This document shows positions 31,289-39,792 of a stretch of DNA of 64,000 nucleotides, in pieces (the stretch's first letter is position 1; each line of letters starts with the position of its first letter). The stretch comes from an uncultured Nocardioides sp. (lineage in GTDB: Bacteria > Actinomycetota > Actinomycetes > Propionibacteriales > Nocardioidaceae): assembly GCF_947488515.1 (NCBI RefSeq), contig NZ_CANKZF010000004.1, positions 124,001-188,000 on the forward strand. The letters run 5' to 3'. A model generated the notes under the pieces. That model saw only the letters and a program-made list of their open reading frames with translations, had not been told where the DNA came from and ran no database searches. A program made the position numbers and the translations under genes.

Positions 31289-32434
31289 CTAGAGCCCCAG
31301 GTCGCGGCCGATCAGCATCTTCATGATCTCGTTGGAGCCCGCCCAGATCTTGGTCACGCGGGCGTCGCGCCAGGCGCGGGCCACGCGGTACTCGTTCATG
31401 TAGCCGTAGCCACCGTGGACCTGCACGCAGTGGTCGAGCACGTCGTTCTGCACCTGCGAGGTCCACCACTTGGCCTTGGCGGCGTCGACGGGCGTCAGCT
31501 CCTTCTTGGTGTGCGCGACGACGCACTGGTCGACGAACGCCTGGGTCACGTCGACGCGGGTGACGAGGTCGGCGAGCAGGAACTGGGTGTTCTGGAACGA
31601 GCCGATGGGCTGGCCGAACGCCTGCCGGTCCTTGGCGTACTGGACCGTCTCCTCGAGGATCTGCTTGGCGTGGGCGAGGTTGGTGATCGCCGAGCCGAGG
31701 CGCTCCTGCGGGAGGAACTGCATCATCGAGATGAAGCCGGTGTCCAGCGGGCCGACGAGGTCGTCGTTGCTGACGCGCACGTCCTCGAAGGACAGCTCGG
31801 CGGTGTCGGAGTCGTCCTGGCCGACCTTGTCGAGCACGCGGCCGACGCTGAAGCCGTCCAGCGTGGTGTCGACGGCGAAGAGCGAGATGCCCTTGGCCTT
31901 CTTCTCCGGGCTGGTGCGGGCCGCGACGAGCACCATGTCGGCCGACCCGCCGTTGGTGATGAAGGTCTTGGAGCCGTTGATCACCCAGTCGTCACCGTCA
32001 CGGACGGCCGTGGTCCGGAGGTTGGCGAGGTCGGAGCCGCCGCCGGGCTCGGTCATGCCGATGGCCGTGACGAGCTCGCCCGTCGCGGCGCGCGGCAGCC
32101 AGCGGGCCCGCTGCTCGTCGTTGGTGAGGTGGACGAGGTAGGGGACCGTGATGTCGGCGTGGATGCCGACGCAGCTCGGGAGGGTCATGTTGACCTTGGC
32201 GAGCTCCTCGGTGAGGACGGCGTTGAACCGGTAGTCGCCGGCCTCGGAGCCGCCGTGCTCCTCGGGGATCTCGAGGCCGAGGAAGCCCTGCTTGCCGGCG
32301 GCGAGCCAGAAGTCGCGGTCGAGCCCGTGGTTGCCGGCGTACGTCTCGAGGTGGGGGGTGACCTCGCGGTCCAGGAACTGCTTGACCGAGGCGCGGAAGG
32401 CCTCGTGGTCCTCGTCGTAGATCTCACGCTTCAT
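31289..32434 (-). CDS. Acyl-CoA dehydrogenase
   Basis: A 381-residue FAD enzyme that introduces the alpha-beta double bond in acyl-CoA. Visible features: ITVPYLVHLTNDEQRARWLP, the FAD/substrate signature AIGMTEPGGGSDLANLRTTA, NGSKTFITNG, the DRQAFGQPIGSFQ motif and the C-terminal QVHGGYGYMNEYRVARAWRDARV, whose Glu is the usual catalytic position of this subgroup. The chain-length class is not certain. TAACAT (32441-32446) ends 6 nt before ATG 32434, a leaderless layout. Confidence 0.94.
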   Translation of the reverse strand: MKREIYDEDHEAFRASVKQFLDREVTPHLETYAGNHGLDRDFWLAAGKQGFLGLEIPEEHGGSEAGDYRFNAVLTEELAKVNMTLPSCVGIHADITVPYLVHLTNDEQRARWLPRAATGELVTAIGMTEPGGGSDLANLRTTAVRDGDDWVINGSKTFITNGGSADMVLVAARTSPEKKAKGISLFAVDTTLDGFSVGRVLDKVGQDDSDTAELSFEDVRVSNDDLVGPLDTGFISMMQFLPQERLGSAITNLAHAKQILEETVQYAKDRQAFGQPIGSFQNTQFLLADLVTRVDVTQAFVDQCVVAHTKKELTPVDAAKAKWWTSQVQNDVLDHCVQVHGGYGYMNEYRVARAWRDARVTKIWAGSNEIMKMLIGRDLGL

Positions 32435-32440
32435 GCGGCT

Positions 32441-32446
32441 ATGTTA
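32441..32446 (-). promoter_or_regulatory. -10 box TAACAT, leaderless acyl-CoA dehydrogenase
   Basis: Read on the minus strand, 6 nt before ATG 32434. Confidence 0.5.
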
Positions 32447-32552
32447 CCCGCGAGTCACCTAGCCGTGCCCATCACCCGGAAGTAGGTTCGCACGGACCGG
32501 ATTCCGCGTAGCCTCGCGGTCGTCGGGCTCGGGACGGCCGGGGGGAGCGGTG

Positions 32553-34322
32553 ATGGACGACGACGGGCTGTGGGTACGCCCGCGGGCACGCGCGTGGGGC
32601 AACGAGGCCCAGCGCGCGGTCCTGCACGCCATCGCCGAGGACCTCGCGAAGCGCACCCACCACAAGGTGGTGGCGATCGAGGCGCTGCGCTCCGACGGCT
32701 ACCTGGAGTTCGTGGCGATCGCCGGCGACGACGTCGCCCGCGACAAGATGCTCGGCCAGGCCTCGCCCCTCGCCCTCGACCACATCCGCAGGCTGGGCGT
32801 GGAGCTGGACGGCTGGAGGCACATCCCGAGCGAGCGGCTCGACGACGAGACCCGCGCCTGGCTCGACGAGTACGGCCACCGGCCCGACGTGCCGGCCTCC
32901 GGCCTCCCCAACGGCTGGGACCCCGACGACCAGATGGTGCGCCTGCTGGAGAACGAGGACGGCGAGCTGCGCGGGCTGCTCTACCTCGACGAGCCGTTGT
33001 CCGGGCTGCGGCCCACGCCGGAGGGCGCGGCCGCGATCAACGCCGAGGCCGGGGTGCTGTTCGAGGCGGTGATCAGCATCGTCGAGCGCGAGCTCTACGG
33101 CGAGCAGGTGCGGATGGTCACCCAGGCGCGGCGCGCCATCGAGAGCGTACGACCGGGGCTGGGCGTGCAGGACCTGTCGAGGGAGCTGTCGCGCGCCATG
33201 GTCGAGGCGATGGACGTCGCGACCGTCGACGTGATCGCGGCGGGGTCCGCTGTCCCCCACCTCGAGGAGGACCGCCGCCACGTGACCGAGCTGATGCGCG
33301 GGCAGTGGGCGCGCCGCGGGCACGTCGTCGTCGAGCGGCAGCGGACGTGGAGCATGAAGGAGGAGTCCATCGAGACCCCGCCGTCGCTCACGCGCCTGCT
33401 CGACACCTACGGCCTCGGGTCGGGGCTGCTGGTGCCCATCGGCGCCGGCGACGAGTACCTCGGCACGCTGTCGATGGGCCGCGCGTTCGACGCACCGCGC
33501 TGGAACGCCTCCGAGATCAACGCCGCCACGACCGTCGCCTCCGACCTGGCCCGGCTGCTGCTGGAGGCGCGGCTGATGGAGCGCCAGCGCGCGCTCAACG
33601 TCGAGCTCCGTGACGTCAACGACTACCGCCGCGACATGGTCCTGACCCTCGCCCACGAGCTGCGCAACCCCGTCAGCGTGCTGTTCTCCCACCTCGAGAT
33701 GCTGGGCCTCGAGACGCACTCCGAGGAGTCGAGCCACTCGCTCGAGGCGCTCGACCGGGCGGCGCGGCGCATCGAGGACATGGTGGCTGACCTGATGACC
33801 CTGGCCTCGGTCAGCGATCCCGACCGGGGCACCCCGATGGGAGAGGTCGACCTCTCCGACCTGGTACGGGAGACGAGCGACTTCCTCGCACCCATGGGGG
33901 CGAGGGCCGGCGTGGAGATGCAGACCGTCGTGGCCGACGACCTCGTGGTGACCGGCGAGTCGGTGGGGCTGCAGCGGATGGTCTCCAACCTGCTGTCCAA
34001 CGGGGTGAAGTACACCCCCGAGGGAGGGCGGGTCGCGATGGACGTCGCGCACCGGACGGTGGACGGGGTCGACGGCGTGCTGATCACCTGCACCGACACC
34101 GGCATCGGCATCTCCGCCGCCGAGGTCGACAAGGTGTTCACCCCCTTCTTCCGCTCGAGCAGCCCTGAGGCGCGCAAGCGCCCGGGCACCGGGCTCGGGC
34201 TCGCGATCATCGAGCGTGTCGTGACCGGTCACGACGGGACGGTCGAGGTCGCGTCGGTGCTCGGCGAAGGGACGACGTTCACCGTGTGGCTGCCGGTCGG
34301 CGGCCGCCGCGCGGCGCACTGA
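32553..34322 (+). CDS. GAF-domain sensor histidine kinase 1
   Basis: A 589-residue soluble kinase without membrane segments. Residues 20-180 and 190-345 look like two GAF-type sensor domains; HisKA follows with His368 in LTLAHELRNPVSVLF; then HATPase_c with N box (MVSNLLSNGVKYT), G1 (DTGIGIS), F box and G2 (GTGLGLAIIE). Its first 180 residues are clearly related to those of the next gene (AIExxRxxGxLEFVAIxGD). No response regulator is adjacent, so it is an orphan or partners elsewhere. ATG 32553 follows GGGGGGAG. Confidence 0.9.
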   Translation: MDDDGLWVRPRARAWGNEAQRAVLHAIAEDLAKRTHHKVVAIEALRSDGYLEFVAIAGDDVARDKMLGQASPLALDHIRRLGVELDGWRHIPSERLDDETRAWLDEYGHRPDVPASGLPNGWDPDDQMVRLLENEDGELRGLLYLDEPLSGLRPTPEGAAAINAEAGVLFEAVISIVERELYGEQVRMVTQARRAIESVRPGLGVQDLSRELSRAMVEAMDVATVDVIAAGSAVPHLEEDRRHVTELMRGQWARRGHVVVERQRTWSMKEESIETPPSLTRLLDTYGLGSGLLVPIGAGDEYLGTLSMGRAFDAPRWNASEINAATTVASDLARLLLEARLMERQRALNVELRDVNDYRRDMVLTLAHELRNPVSVLFSHLEMLGLETHSEESSHSLEALDRAARRIEDMVADLMTLASVSDPDRGTPMGEVDLSDLVRETSDFLAPMGARAGVEMQTVVADDLVVTGESVGLQRMVSNLLSNGVKYTPEGGRVAMDVAHRTVDGVDGVLITCTDTGIGISAAEVDKVFTPFFRSSSPEARKRPGTGLGLAIIERVVTGHDGTVEVASVLGEGTTFTVWLPVGGRRAAH

Positions 34323-34438
34323 CGCGGCGCCGACCCGGCAACAGCCCGTCCACAGCGCAGGCCACAACCTGCCCAAAACGGTCCGGTGCCCACCATGGCC
34401 CGCCTACGATCCACGTGGCGGTGGGAGGGCGTGACGCC

Positions 34439-36241
34439 ATGGAACAGGTGCGGACAGGGGAGCGCAGGACGCGCGACCTCAGCTGGGGCGACGCGCGTGC
34501 GCGCGCGCTCATGCTCGCCCTGGCCGGCGACGCCGCCACCCGCACGGGGTTCCGCGTGTGCGCGATCGAGGTGGTGCGGCCCAAGGGCCTGCTCGAGTTC
34601 GTCGCGATCCACGGCGACCCGGTCAGCGCCGAGGAGCGCCTCGGCACGGCGTCGCGCCTGTCCGACATGCAGCTCGTCTTCGCCCAGGGCGAGGAGCACG
34701 GCCACTTCCTGTGGATCCCCTTCGAGAACCTCTCCGAGGAGATCCGTGAACGCATCGACGGCGTCATCGTCGTCCCCGACATCACGGCCACCGGCGAGCA
34801 GGGCGACTGGCATCCCATGGACATGCTCGTCGCCCGGATCGACGACGAGCGCGGCGACCTGCGCGCGCTGCTCTACCTCGACGGTCCGGGCGACCTCGCA
34901 CGGCCCGACCACGCGCGGCTCCTCGACATCAGCCAGGAGCTCGCCACGATCCTGCGCTCGATCCTCACGGTCGTCGAGCGTGAGGAGTACGCCGACCACA
35001 TGCGGGTCATCCGGGCCACCCGCCGGCTCGCGCGGTCCAACCCCGCCCGCCACGACGTCAACCACCTGCTGCGCGAGGCCCGCTCGACCCTGCTCGCAGC
35101 GCTGTACGTCGACGAGCTGGAGATCCGGGTCTTCATCGACCAGGACACCGGCAACCCCGACAGCCTGGGCCTCAGGATGGCGCCGGAGGTGCGGCGAGCC
35201 CTCGACGAGGCCGCGGCGCGTGCGTGGACCCACCAGCGGGTGCTCATCATCGAGCCCGGGCACGTCTGGGGCGATCCCGAGCTCGCGGCGTACGCCGACT
35301 GGTTCACCACCGCGCTCGACAAGGCCGGCTTCGAGGCCGTCGTCGTCGCTCCCGTCGGTGTGGACGACACGGTGCTCGGCATGCTGATGTGCGCGCGGCG
35401 CACCGGCTCGCGCCGCTGGACCGACGGCGAGGGGGTCGCCGCGCTCGAGCTCGGCCACGACCTCGGTCGCGCCATCGCCAACGCGCAGGCCACCCAGCGC
35501 GAGCGCCGCCTGCTCGAGGAGCTGCGCGAGCTGGAGGTGGCGCGGCACTGGTTCCTCCGCGAGCTGACCCACGAGATCAACAACCCGATGACGGTCATCG
35601 CCGCCAACGCCGAGTTCCTGGCCTCGAGCGAGACCATCGACGAGCGGGACCAGCGGCGTGCCCAGGCCATCCTGCGGGCCAGCGAGCGGCTGGGCGACCT
35701 GCTCCAGGGGCTGTCGATGCTGTCGCAGGTGAGCGACCCGCAGTACCCGCCCGCCATGCAGCAGGTCGACCTGGTCCCGGTCGTCGAGGAGACGCTCGCG
35801 GCGATGACCGCCGTCGCCGAGCGCTCCGGCATCACGCTCCACCTCGTCGGGGACCTCGACGAGGGCGTCGTCCTGGGCGACCCGCGCGAGATCGCCAGCG
35901 CCGTGTCCAACCTCGTCGACAACGCGGTGAAGTACTCCGACGCGGGCCACGAGGTGTGGATCGGCGTCGAGCGCCGGCCCGACGGCGGGCTGTCCTTCGT
36001 CTGCAACGACGAGGGGCTCGGCATCTCCGAGGCCGACCAGGCCAACCTCTTCGCGCCGTTGTTCCGCTCGACCAACGAGGCGGCGCTGATGCGGCCCGGC
36101 ACGGGCCTCGGCCTCGGCATCGTGCGGGAGATCATGCAGCGCCACGGCGGCAGCATCGAGGTCGAGTCGACGCTCGGTCGCGGCACCCGCGTCCGGCTGG
36201 ACTTCCGGCCGCTCGTGCCTCGGGCCGGCTCAGGATCCTGA
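34439..36241 (+). CDS. GAF-domain sensor histidine kinase 2
   Basis: A 600-residue soluble kinase with the same layout as the preceding gene: N-terminal GAF-like domain (residues 20-180), second GAF (200-350), HisKA with His378 in ELTHEINNPMTVI, HATPase_c with LVDNAVKYSD, DEGLGIS and GTGLGLGIV. G1 is NDEGLGI rather than DTGxGI, a milder variant. It is a diverged tandem paralogue of kinase 1. ATG 34439 follows GGAGGG. The 116 bp before it contain nothing else. Ligand and partner are unknown. Confidence 0.9.
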   Translation: MEQVRTGERRTRDLSWGDARARALMLALAGDAATRTGFRVCAIEVVRPKGLLEFVAIHGDPVSAEERLGTASRLSDMQLVFAQGEEHGHFLWIPFENLSEEIRERIDGVIVVPDITATGEQGDWHPMDMLVARIDDERGDLRALLYLDGPGDLARPDHARLLDISQELATILRSILTVVEREEYADHMRVIRATRRLARSNPARHDVNHLLREARSTLLAALYVDELEIRVFIDQDTGNPDSLGLRMAPEVRRALDEAAARAWTHQRVLIIEPGHVWGDPELAAYADWFTTALDKAGFEAVVVAPVGVDDTVLGMLMCARRTGSRRWTDGEGVAALELGHDLGRAIANAQATQRERRLLEELRELEVARHWFLRELTHEINNPMTVIAANAEFLASSETIDERDQRRAQAILRASERLGDLLQGLSMLSQVSDPQYPPAMQQVDLVPVVEETLAAMTAVAERSGITLHLVGDLDEGVVLGDPREIASAVSNLVDNAVKYSDAGHEVWIGVERRPDGGLSFVCNDEGLGISEADQANLFAPLFRSTNEAALMRPGTGLGLGIVREIMQRHGGSIEVESTLGRGTRVRLDFRPLVPRAGSGS

Positions 36242-36246
36242 CGGCG

Positions 36247-36966
36247 TCAGGGACGCAGGACGTCCTTCGGGGCGGGGGCCTCCACCTCGACGTCCTCGTC
36301 GAACTCGGAGAAGGCGATGGTGCCGCCGTCCTGGGTGGCGGTGGACTCGATCTTCACGACGTGGTGGGGCGCCTCGCTGCGCACCCAGACCATCTCGTCG
36401 TGCGCACCACCGGGCGAGGCGCTGAGCTGGACCACCGTCTGCCCGCCGACGCTGGTCTCGTCGCCCACGGTGGTCGGGAGGTCCTCCCCGTCGCCGCGCT
36501 TGTCGTCGAAGTCGACGACCTCGAAGGTCTTCAGCAGCTTGTCGAAGTCGCAGAGCGACGCGGCCGCCTTGCCCTCGAGCGGGATCCACGAGGTGCTCAG
36601 GCGCTGGAGCGCGCTCCGGGGGATCGAGCCGCCCCCGAGGCGGTTGAACGCGCCGGCCTCGCCCTTGACCCACGCCCGGTCGCCGAGGCGACGGACGTCG
36701 AGGTGGCTGCCGCCGATCCGGAGGGTCCCGGTGCACCGGTCCTCCCGGTCCATGCTGAGGTCGACGAAGTAGTGCTCGCCCCCGTCCCGGACCTGGCCGG
36801 TCAGTCGCAGGCTCGTCACGTCCTGCATCGCCTCGTCGGCGGCAGCGACGATCGCCTCGCCGTCCTGCTTGGCGAAGTCACTGGTGGTGAGGTCGTCGTA
36901 CACGCTGCAGCCGCTGACGGCTGCGGCCAGCGTGACGGCCGTTGCCACGCCCCGGATCGTTCGCAT
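36247..36966 (-). CDS. LppX/LprG-like lipoprotein
   Basis: A 239-residue secreted lipoprotein: signal peptide with lipobox VSGC (Cys at about residue 20), followed by a beta-rich domain with LRLTGQVRDGG and RCTGTLRIGGSHLDVRRLGDRAWVKG. The pattern resembles actinobacterial LolA/LppX/LprG-fold lipoproteins that handle lipids or sit on the cell surface, but similarity is weak. ATG 36966 follows GAGGGG. Convergent with kinase 2. Confidence 0.7.
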   Translation of the reverse strand: MRTIRGVATAVTLAAAVSGCSVYDDLTTSDFAKQDGEAIVAAADEAMQDVTSLRLTGQVRDGGEHYFVDLSMDREDRCTGTLRIGGSHLDVRRLGDRAWVKGEAGAFNRLGGGSIPRSALQRLSTSWIPLEGKAAASLCDFDKLLKTFEVVDFDDKRGDGEDLPTTVGDETSVGGQTVVQLSASPGGAHDEMVWVRSEAPHHVVKIESTATQDGGTIAFSEFDEDVEVEAPAPKDVLRP

Positions 36967-37035
36967 GGTGTCCCCTCGTCCTGAGCCGGACGATCACACC
37001 ACGGGCCCGCGGCGGGGCGCAGGCGAACCGGGAAG

Positions 37036-37713
37036 TCAGGCGAGCAGCTCCTCGACCCAGGCGGGCACGAGGTGGGTGGCCGGACCCTGACGGGACTCGG
37101 CGAAGTCGGTGGCGCCGGCGCTGGGCTCGAGGTTGAGCTCGAGGGTGGCGCCGCGAGCCCAGTGGACGAACGCCGCGGCCGGGTAGACGACGCCCGACGT
37201 GCCGATCGAGACGAAGAGGTCGCACTCCTCCAGCGCCTGCTCGACGAGGTCCATGCCGTAGGGGATCTCGCCGAACCACACGATGTCGGGACGCAGGTCG
37301 GCCACGCCGCACGCGGGACAGGCGGGTCCGTCCGCGAGCGCGTCGTACCACTCGTGGCGCTCGCCGCAGCGCGTGCACCAGGCCGACTGCAGCCGCCCGT
37401 GGATGTGGTGCACGCGTCGGGATCCGGCCCGCTCGTGGAGGTCGTCGACGTTCTGGGTCACGACGAGCAGGTCGTCGCCGAGGGCGTCCTCGAGGCGTAC
37501 GAGCGCGTGGTGGGCCGCGTTGGGCTCGACCTGCGACAGCGCCGCCCGCCGGGCGTCGTAGAACCGCTGGACGAGCCCGGGGTCGTCGGCGTACGCCTCC
37601 GGGGTGGCGACCTGCATCGGGTCGTGGCCCTCCCAGAGGCCGCCGGAGTCGCGGAACGTCGTGAGCCCGCTCTCGGCGGAGATCCCGGCACCGGTCAGGA
37701 CGACGATTCGCAT
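37036..37713 (-). CDS. cobB: Sir2-family NAD-dependent protein deacylase
   Basis: A 225-residue sirtuin. Signatures: VVLTGAGISAESGLTTFRD (NAD binding), TQNVDDLHERAG, catalytic His in HIHGR, a zinc site of four Cys (CTRCGE...CPACG) and the NAD-contact SIGTSGVVYPAA. The Ala/Tyr/Arg features near FYDARR suggest the SIRT5-like class active on acyl-lysines. TAGGAC (37721-37726) ends 7 nt before ATG 37713, a leaderless start. Divergent from the following operon. Confidence 0.94.
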   Translation of the reverse strand: MRIVVLTGAGISAESGLTTFRDSGGLWEGHDPMQVATPEAYADDPGLVQRFYDARRAALSQVEPNAAHHALVRLEDALGDDLLVVTQNVDDLHERAGSRRVHHIHGRLQSAWCTRCGERHEWYDALADGPACPACGVADLRPDIVWFGEIPYGMDLVEQALEECDLFVSIGTSGVVYPAAAFVHWARGATLELNLEPSAGATDFAESRQGPATHLVPAWVEELLA

Positions 37714-37720
37714 GCCCCCA

Positions 37721-37726
37721 GTCCTA
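37721..37726 (-). promoter_or_regulatory. -10 box TAGGAC, leaderless sirtuin gene
   Basis: Read on the minus strand, 7 nt before ATG 37713. Confidence 0.45.
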
Positions 37727-37791
37727 CCCCAGTCCAGCCCGCCGCCCACCCGTAGGGGTGCGCGGCGGTGGAGGCGGCCTGCCCACTCGGG

Positions 37792-37797
37792 TAGACA
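37792..37797 (+). promoter_or_regulatory. -10 box TAGACA of the three-gene operon
   Basis: The box ends 7 nt before ATG 37805, so the operon mRNA is probably leaderless. Confidence 0.45.
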
Positions 37798-37804
37798 GGC
37801 GGCC

Positions 37805-38608
37805 ATGACTGACCTGGGAGGGACGTCGGACGCTGTTGCGTTCGTCGGTGAATGGGATGGTCCGGTCGTGGCGACCTCGGTGCACGCGGGGCACGACCTG
37901 CGACCCGAGCTCGCCGAGGCGATGGTGCTGGACGAGGCCGAGCGCTTCCGCGAGGAGGACCCGTTCACCGACCGGCTCGCCGCCGTCGTCCCCGACCGGG
38001 TGGTGACCTCCCGCTCGCGCTTCGAGGCCGACCTCAACCGGCCCCGCCGGGAGGCGGTCTACCGGAAGCCCGACGACTGCTGGGGGCTCGAGGTGTGGCG
38101 CGACGGCGAGCTGTCCGACGAGCTCTTCGAGGGCAGCCTGGCGACCTACGACGCCTTCTTCGACGCCCTCGCGCCGCGGCTCGACGCCCTGGCCGAGCGC
38201 GGCCCGTTCGTCCTGCTCGACGTTCACTCCTACAACCACCGTCGCGACGGCGCCGACGAGCCGCCGGCACCGGTGGCGGAGAACCCCGAGGTCAACGTCG
38301 GCACCGGCAGCGTGGACGACGACCTCTTCGGGCCGCTCGTGGAGCGGTTCGTCGGCGACCTGCGCGACGCCTCGCTGGGCTGCGGTCCGATCGACGCGCG
38401 GGAGAACGTCGCCTTCGAGGGCCGCAACCTCGCGTGGTGGGTCCACGACCGCTACCCGCGGGTGGGCTGCGTGCTGGCGCTGGAGTTCAAGAAGACCTTC
38501 ATGGACGAGTGGACCGGCAAGCTGCACACCGACCGCCTCCGCTCCGCGCAGCAGGGCCTTGCCGCGGCACTGCCCGGCCTGCACATCGAGCTCGAGAAGC
38601 TGCGGTGA
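37805..38608 (+). CDS. N-formylglutamate amidohydrolase-like protein
   Basis: A 267-residue protein of the FGase (HutG) fold. Visible: SVHAGHDLRPEL (metal-binding His), EADLNRPRREAVYR, VLLDVHSYNHRR with a second metal-type Asp/His pair, and FEGRNLAWWVHDRYP near the end. The family cleaves N-formyl-glutamate; no hut genes are nearby, so a different amide substrate is likely. It is the first gene of a tight operon: its stop overlaps the next start (GTGA at 38605). Confidence 0.87.
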   Translation: MTDLGGTSDAVAFVGEWDGPVVATSVHAGHDLRPELAEAMVLDEAERFREEDPFTDRLAAVVPDRVVTSRSRFEADLNRPRREAVYRKPDDCWGLEVWRDGELSDELFEGSLATYDAFFDALAPRLDALAERGPFVLLDVHSYNHRRDGADEPPAPVAENPEVNVGTGSVDDDLFGPLVERFVGDLRDASLGCGPIDARENVAFEGRNLAWWVHDRYPRVGCVLALEFKKTFMDEWTGKLHTDRLRSAQQGLAAALPGLHIELEKLR

Positions 38609-39792
38609 CCGACGGCGGCCCAGCGGAGCCGGGTGCGGAGCTCAGCGCCACCGACCTGGCCGTGGACCACCGTCTGTCCCTGCTCGCCCAGAGCTTCCGC
38701 TTCCTTCTCGACATCACGCCGGTCGACGCCGACGACCTGCGCGAGGACTTCCTCGAGGGTCGCGAGCCCGACCCGCCGTTCTCCTACCGCAAGCTCGAGA
38801 CCGACCCCGCCGTCGTACGCGCCGAGCTGGACGACATCGACCTCACGACGGTCGAGGACCCCGTCCTCGGCCAGCTGCTGCGCGCCAAGCACCGCGAGAT
38901 GGAGCTCCAGCTCGACATGCTGGAGGCGCGCGACACCGAGGACTTCCTGCCGCTGAGCGTCGAGCTCTACGGCGGGGTGTCGCCCGCGCTGCGCAAGCAG
39001 GCCGAGGCGCTGCTGTCCGGGATCACCCGCACCGAGCCGACCGACGAGCCGCTCGACGCCGAGGCGTTCCTCGAGCTGGCCGAGGCCGAGATCGCGCGCT
39101 ACCACGACGAGGACCCCGACCTCGACATGCACGCCGAGATCCGCCCCGACGTCAACGGCGTCATGGTCTCGGGCGACGTCCTGCTGATCGGCCCGGAGAC
39201 CAAGGTCCAGCAGGCGCGCGCCCAGGCGCTGCTCCACCACGAGGTGGGCACCCACCTCGTCACCCAGGCCAACGGCAGCCACCAGCCGATCAAGGTCCTC
39301 GGCGTCGGGCTCGCGGGCTACGACGAGACGCAGGAGGGCCTCGCCGTCCTCGCCGAGATCGCCTGCGGCGGGCTGACCGCCTTCCGCCTCCGCCAGCTCG
39401 CCAGCCGGGTCGTCACCGTGCACCGCCTCGTCGCCGGCGCGACGTTCGCCGAGGCCCACGAGGCGCTGGTCGCCGACGACTTCCCGAGCGGCAGCGCGTG
39501 GACCACCGTGATGCGGGTCTACCGGTCCGGTGGAATGACCAAGGACGCGATCTACCTGCGCGGGCTCGTCGAGCTGCTCGAGCACCTCGGCGCGGGCGGC
39601 TCGCTCGACCAGCTCTGGCTCGGCAAGTTCTCGCTGCGCGACCTGCCGCTCATCGGCGACCTCGAGTCCCGAGGCCTGCTGCGGGCGCCCCGCGTCCTGC
39701 CCCGATACCTGCACGACCCGTCCGCGCACGACAACCTCGCCCGCGCGGCCGGCACCGAAGACCTCAGCACCCTTCTGGAGGGACACCCATGA
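38605..39792 (+). CDS. DUF1704 metallopeptidase (QEGLA-motif protein)
   Basis: A 395-residue zinc-peptidase-like protein. The active-site motif is HHEVGTHLV (HExxxH) with a downstream ETQEGLAVLAEIA, the QEGLA motif that names the family; the second Glu is the likely third ligand. Eukaryotic relatives (MATCAP) remove a terminal tyrosine from tubulin; bacterial roles are not established. It is sandwiched by 4-bp overlaps between an FGase-like and an ATP-grasp gene, so the three are made together. Confidence 0.85.
   Translation: MTDGGPAEPGAELSATDLAVDHRLSLLAQSFRFLLDITPVDADDLREDFLEGREPDPPFSYRKLETDPAVVRAELDDIDLTTVEDPVLGQLLRAKHREMELQLDMLEARDTEDFLPLSVELYGGVSPALRKQAEALLSGITRTEPTDEPLDAEAFLELAEAEIARYHDEDPDLDMHAEIRPDVNGVMVSGDVLLIGPETKVQQARAQALLHHEVGTHLVTQANGSHQPIKVLGVGLAGYDETQEGLAVLAEIACGGLTAFRLRQLASRVVTVHRLVAGATFAEAHEALVADDFPSGSAWTTVMRVYRSGGMTKDAIYLRGLVELLEHLGAGGSLDQLWLGKFSLRDLPLIGDLESRGLLRAPRVLPRYLHDPSAHDNLARAAGTEDLSTLLEGHP

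Noticed and set aside
34439..36241. Frameshifted continuation of kinase 1
   Set aside because: It has its own start with GGAGGG, a full set of sensor and kinase domains, and diverges along its whole length, so it is a paralogue rather than a broken copy.
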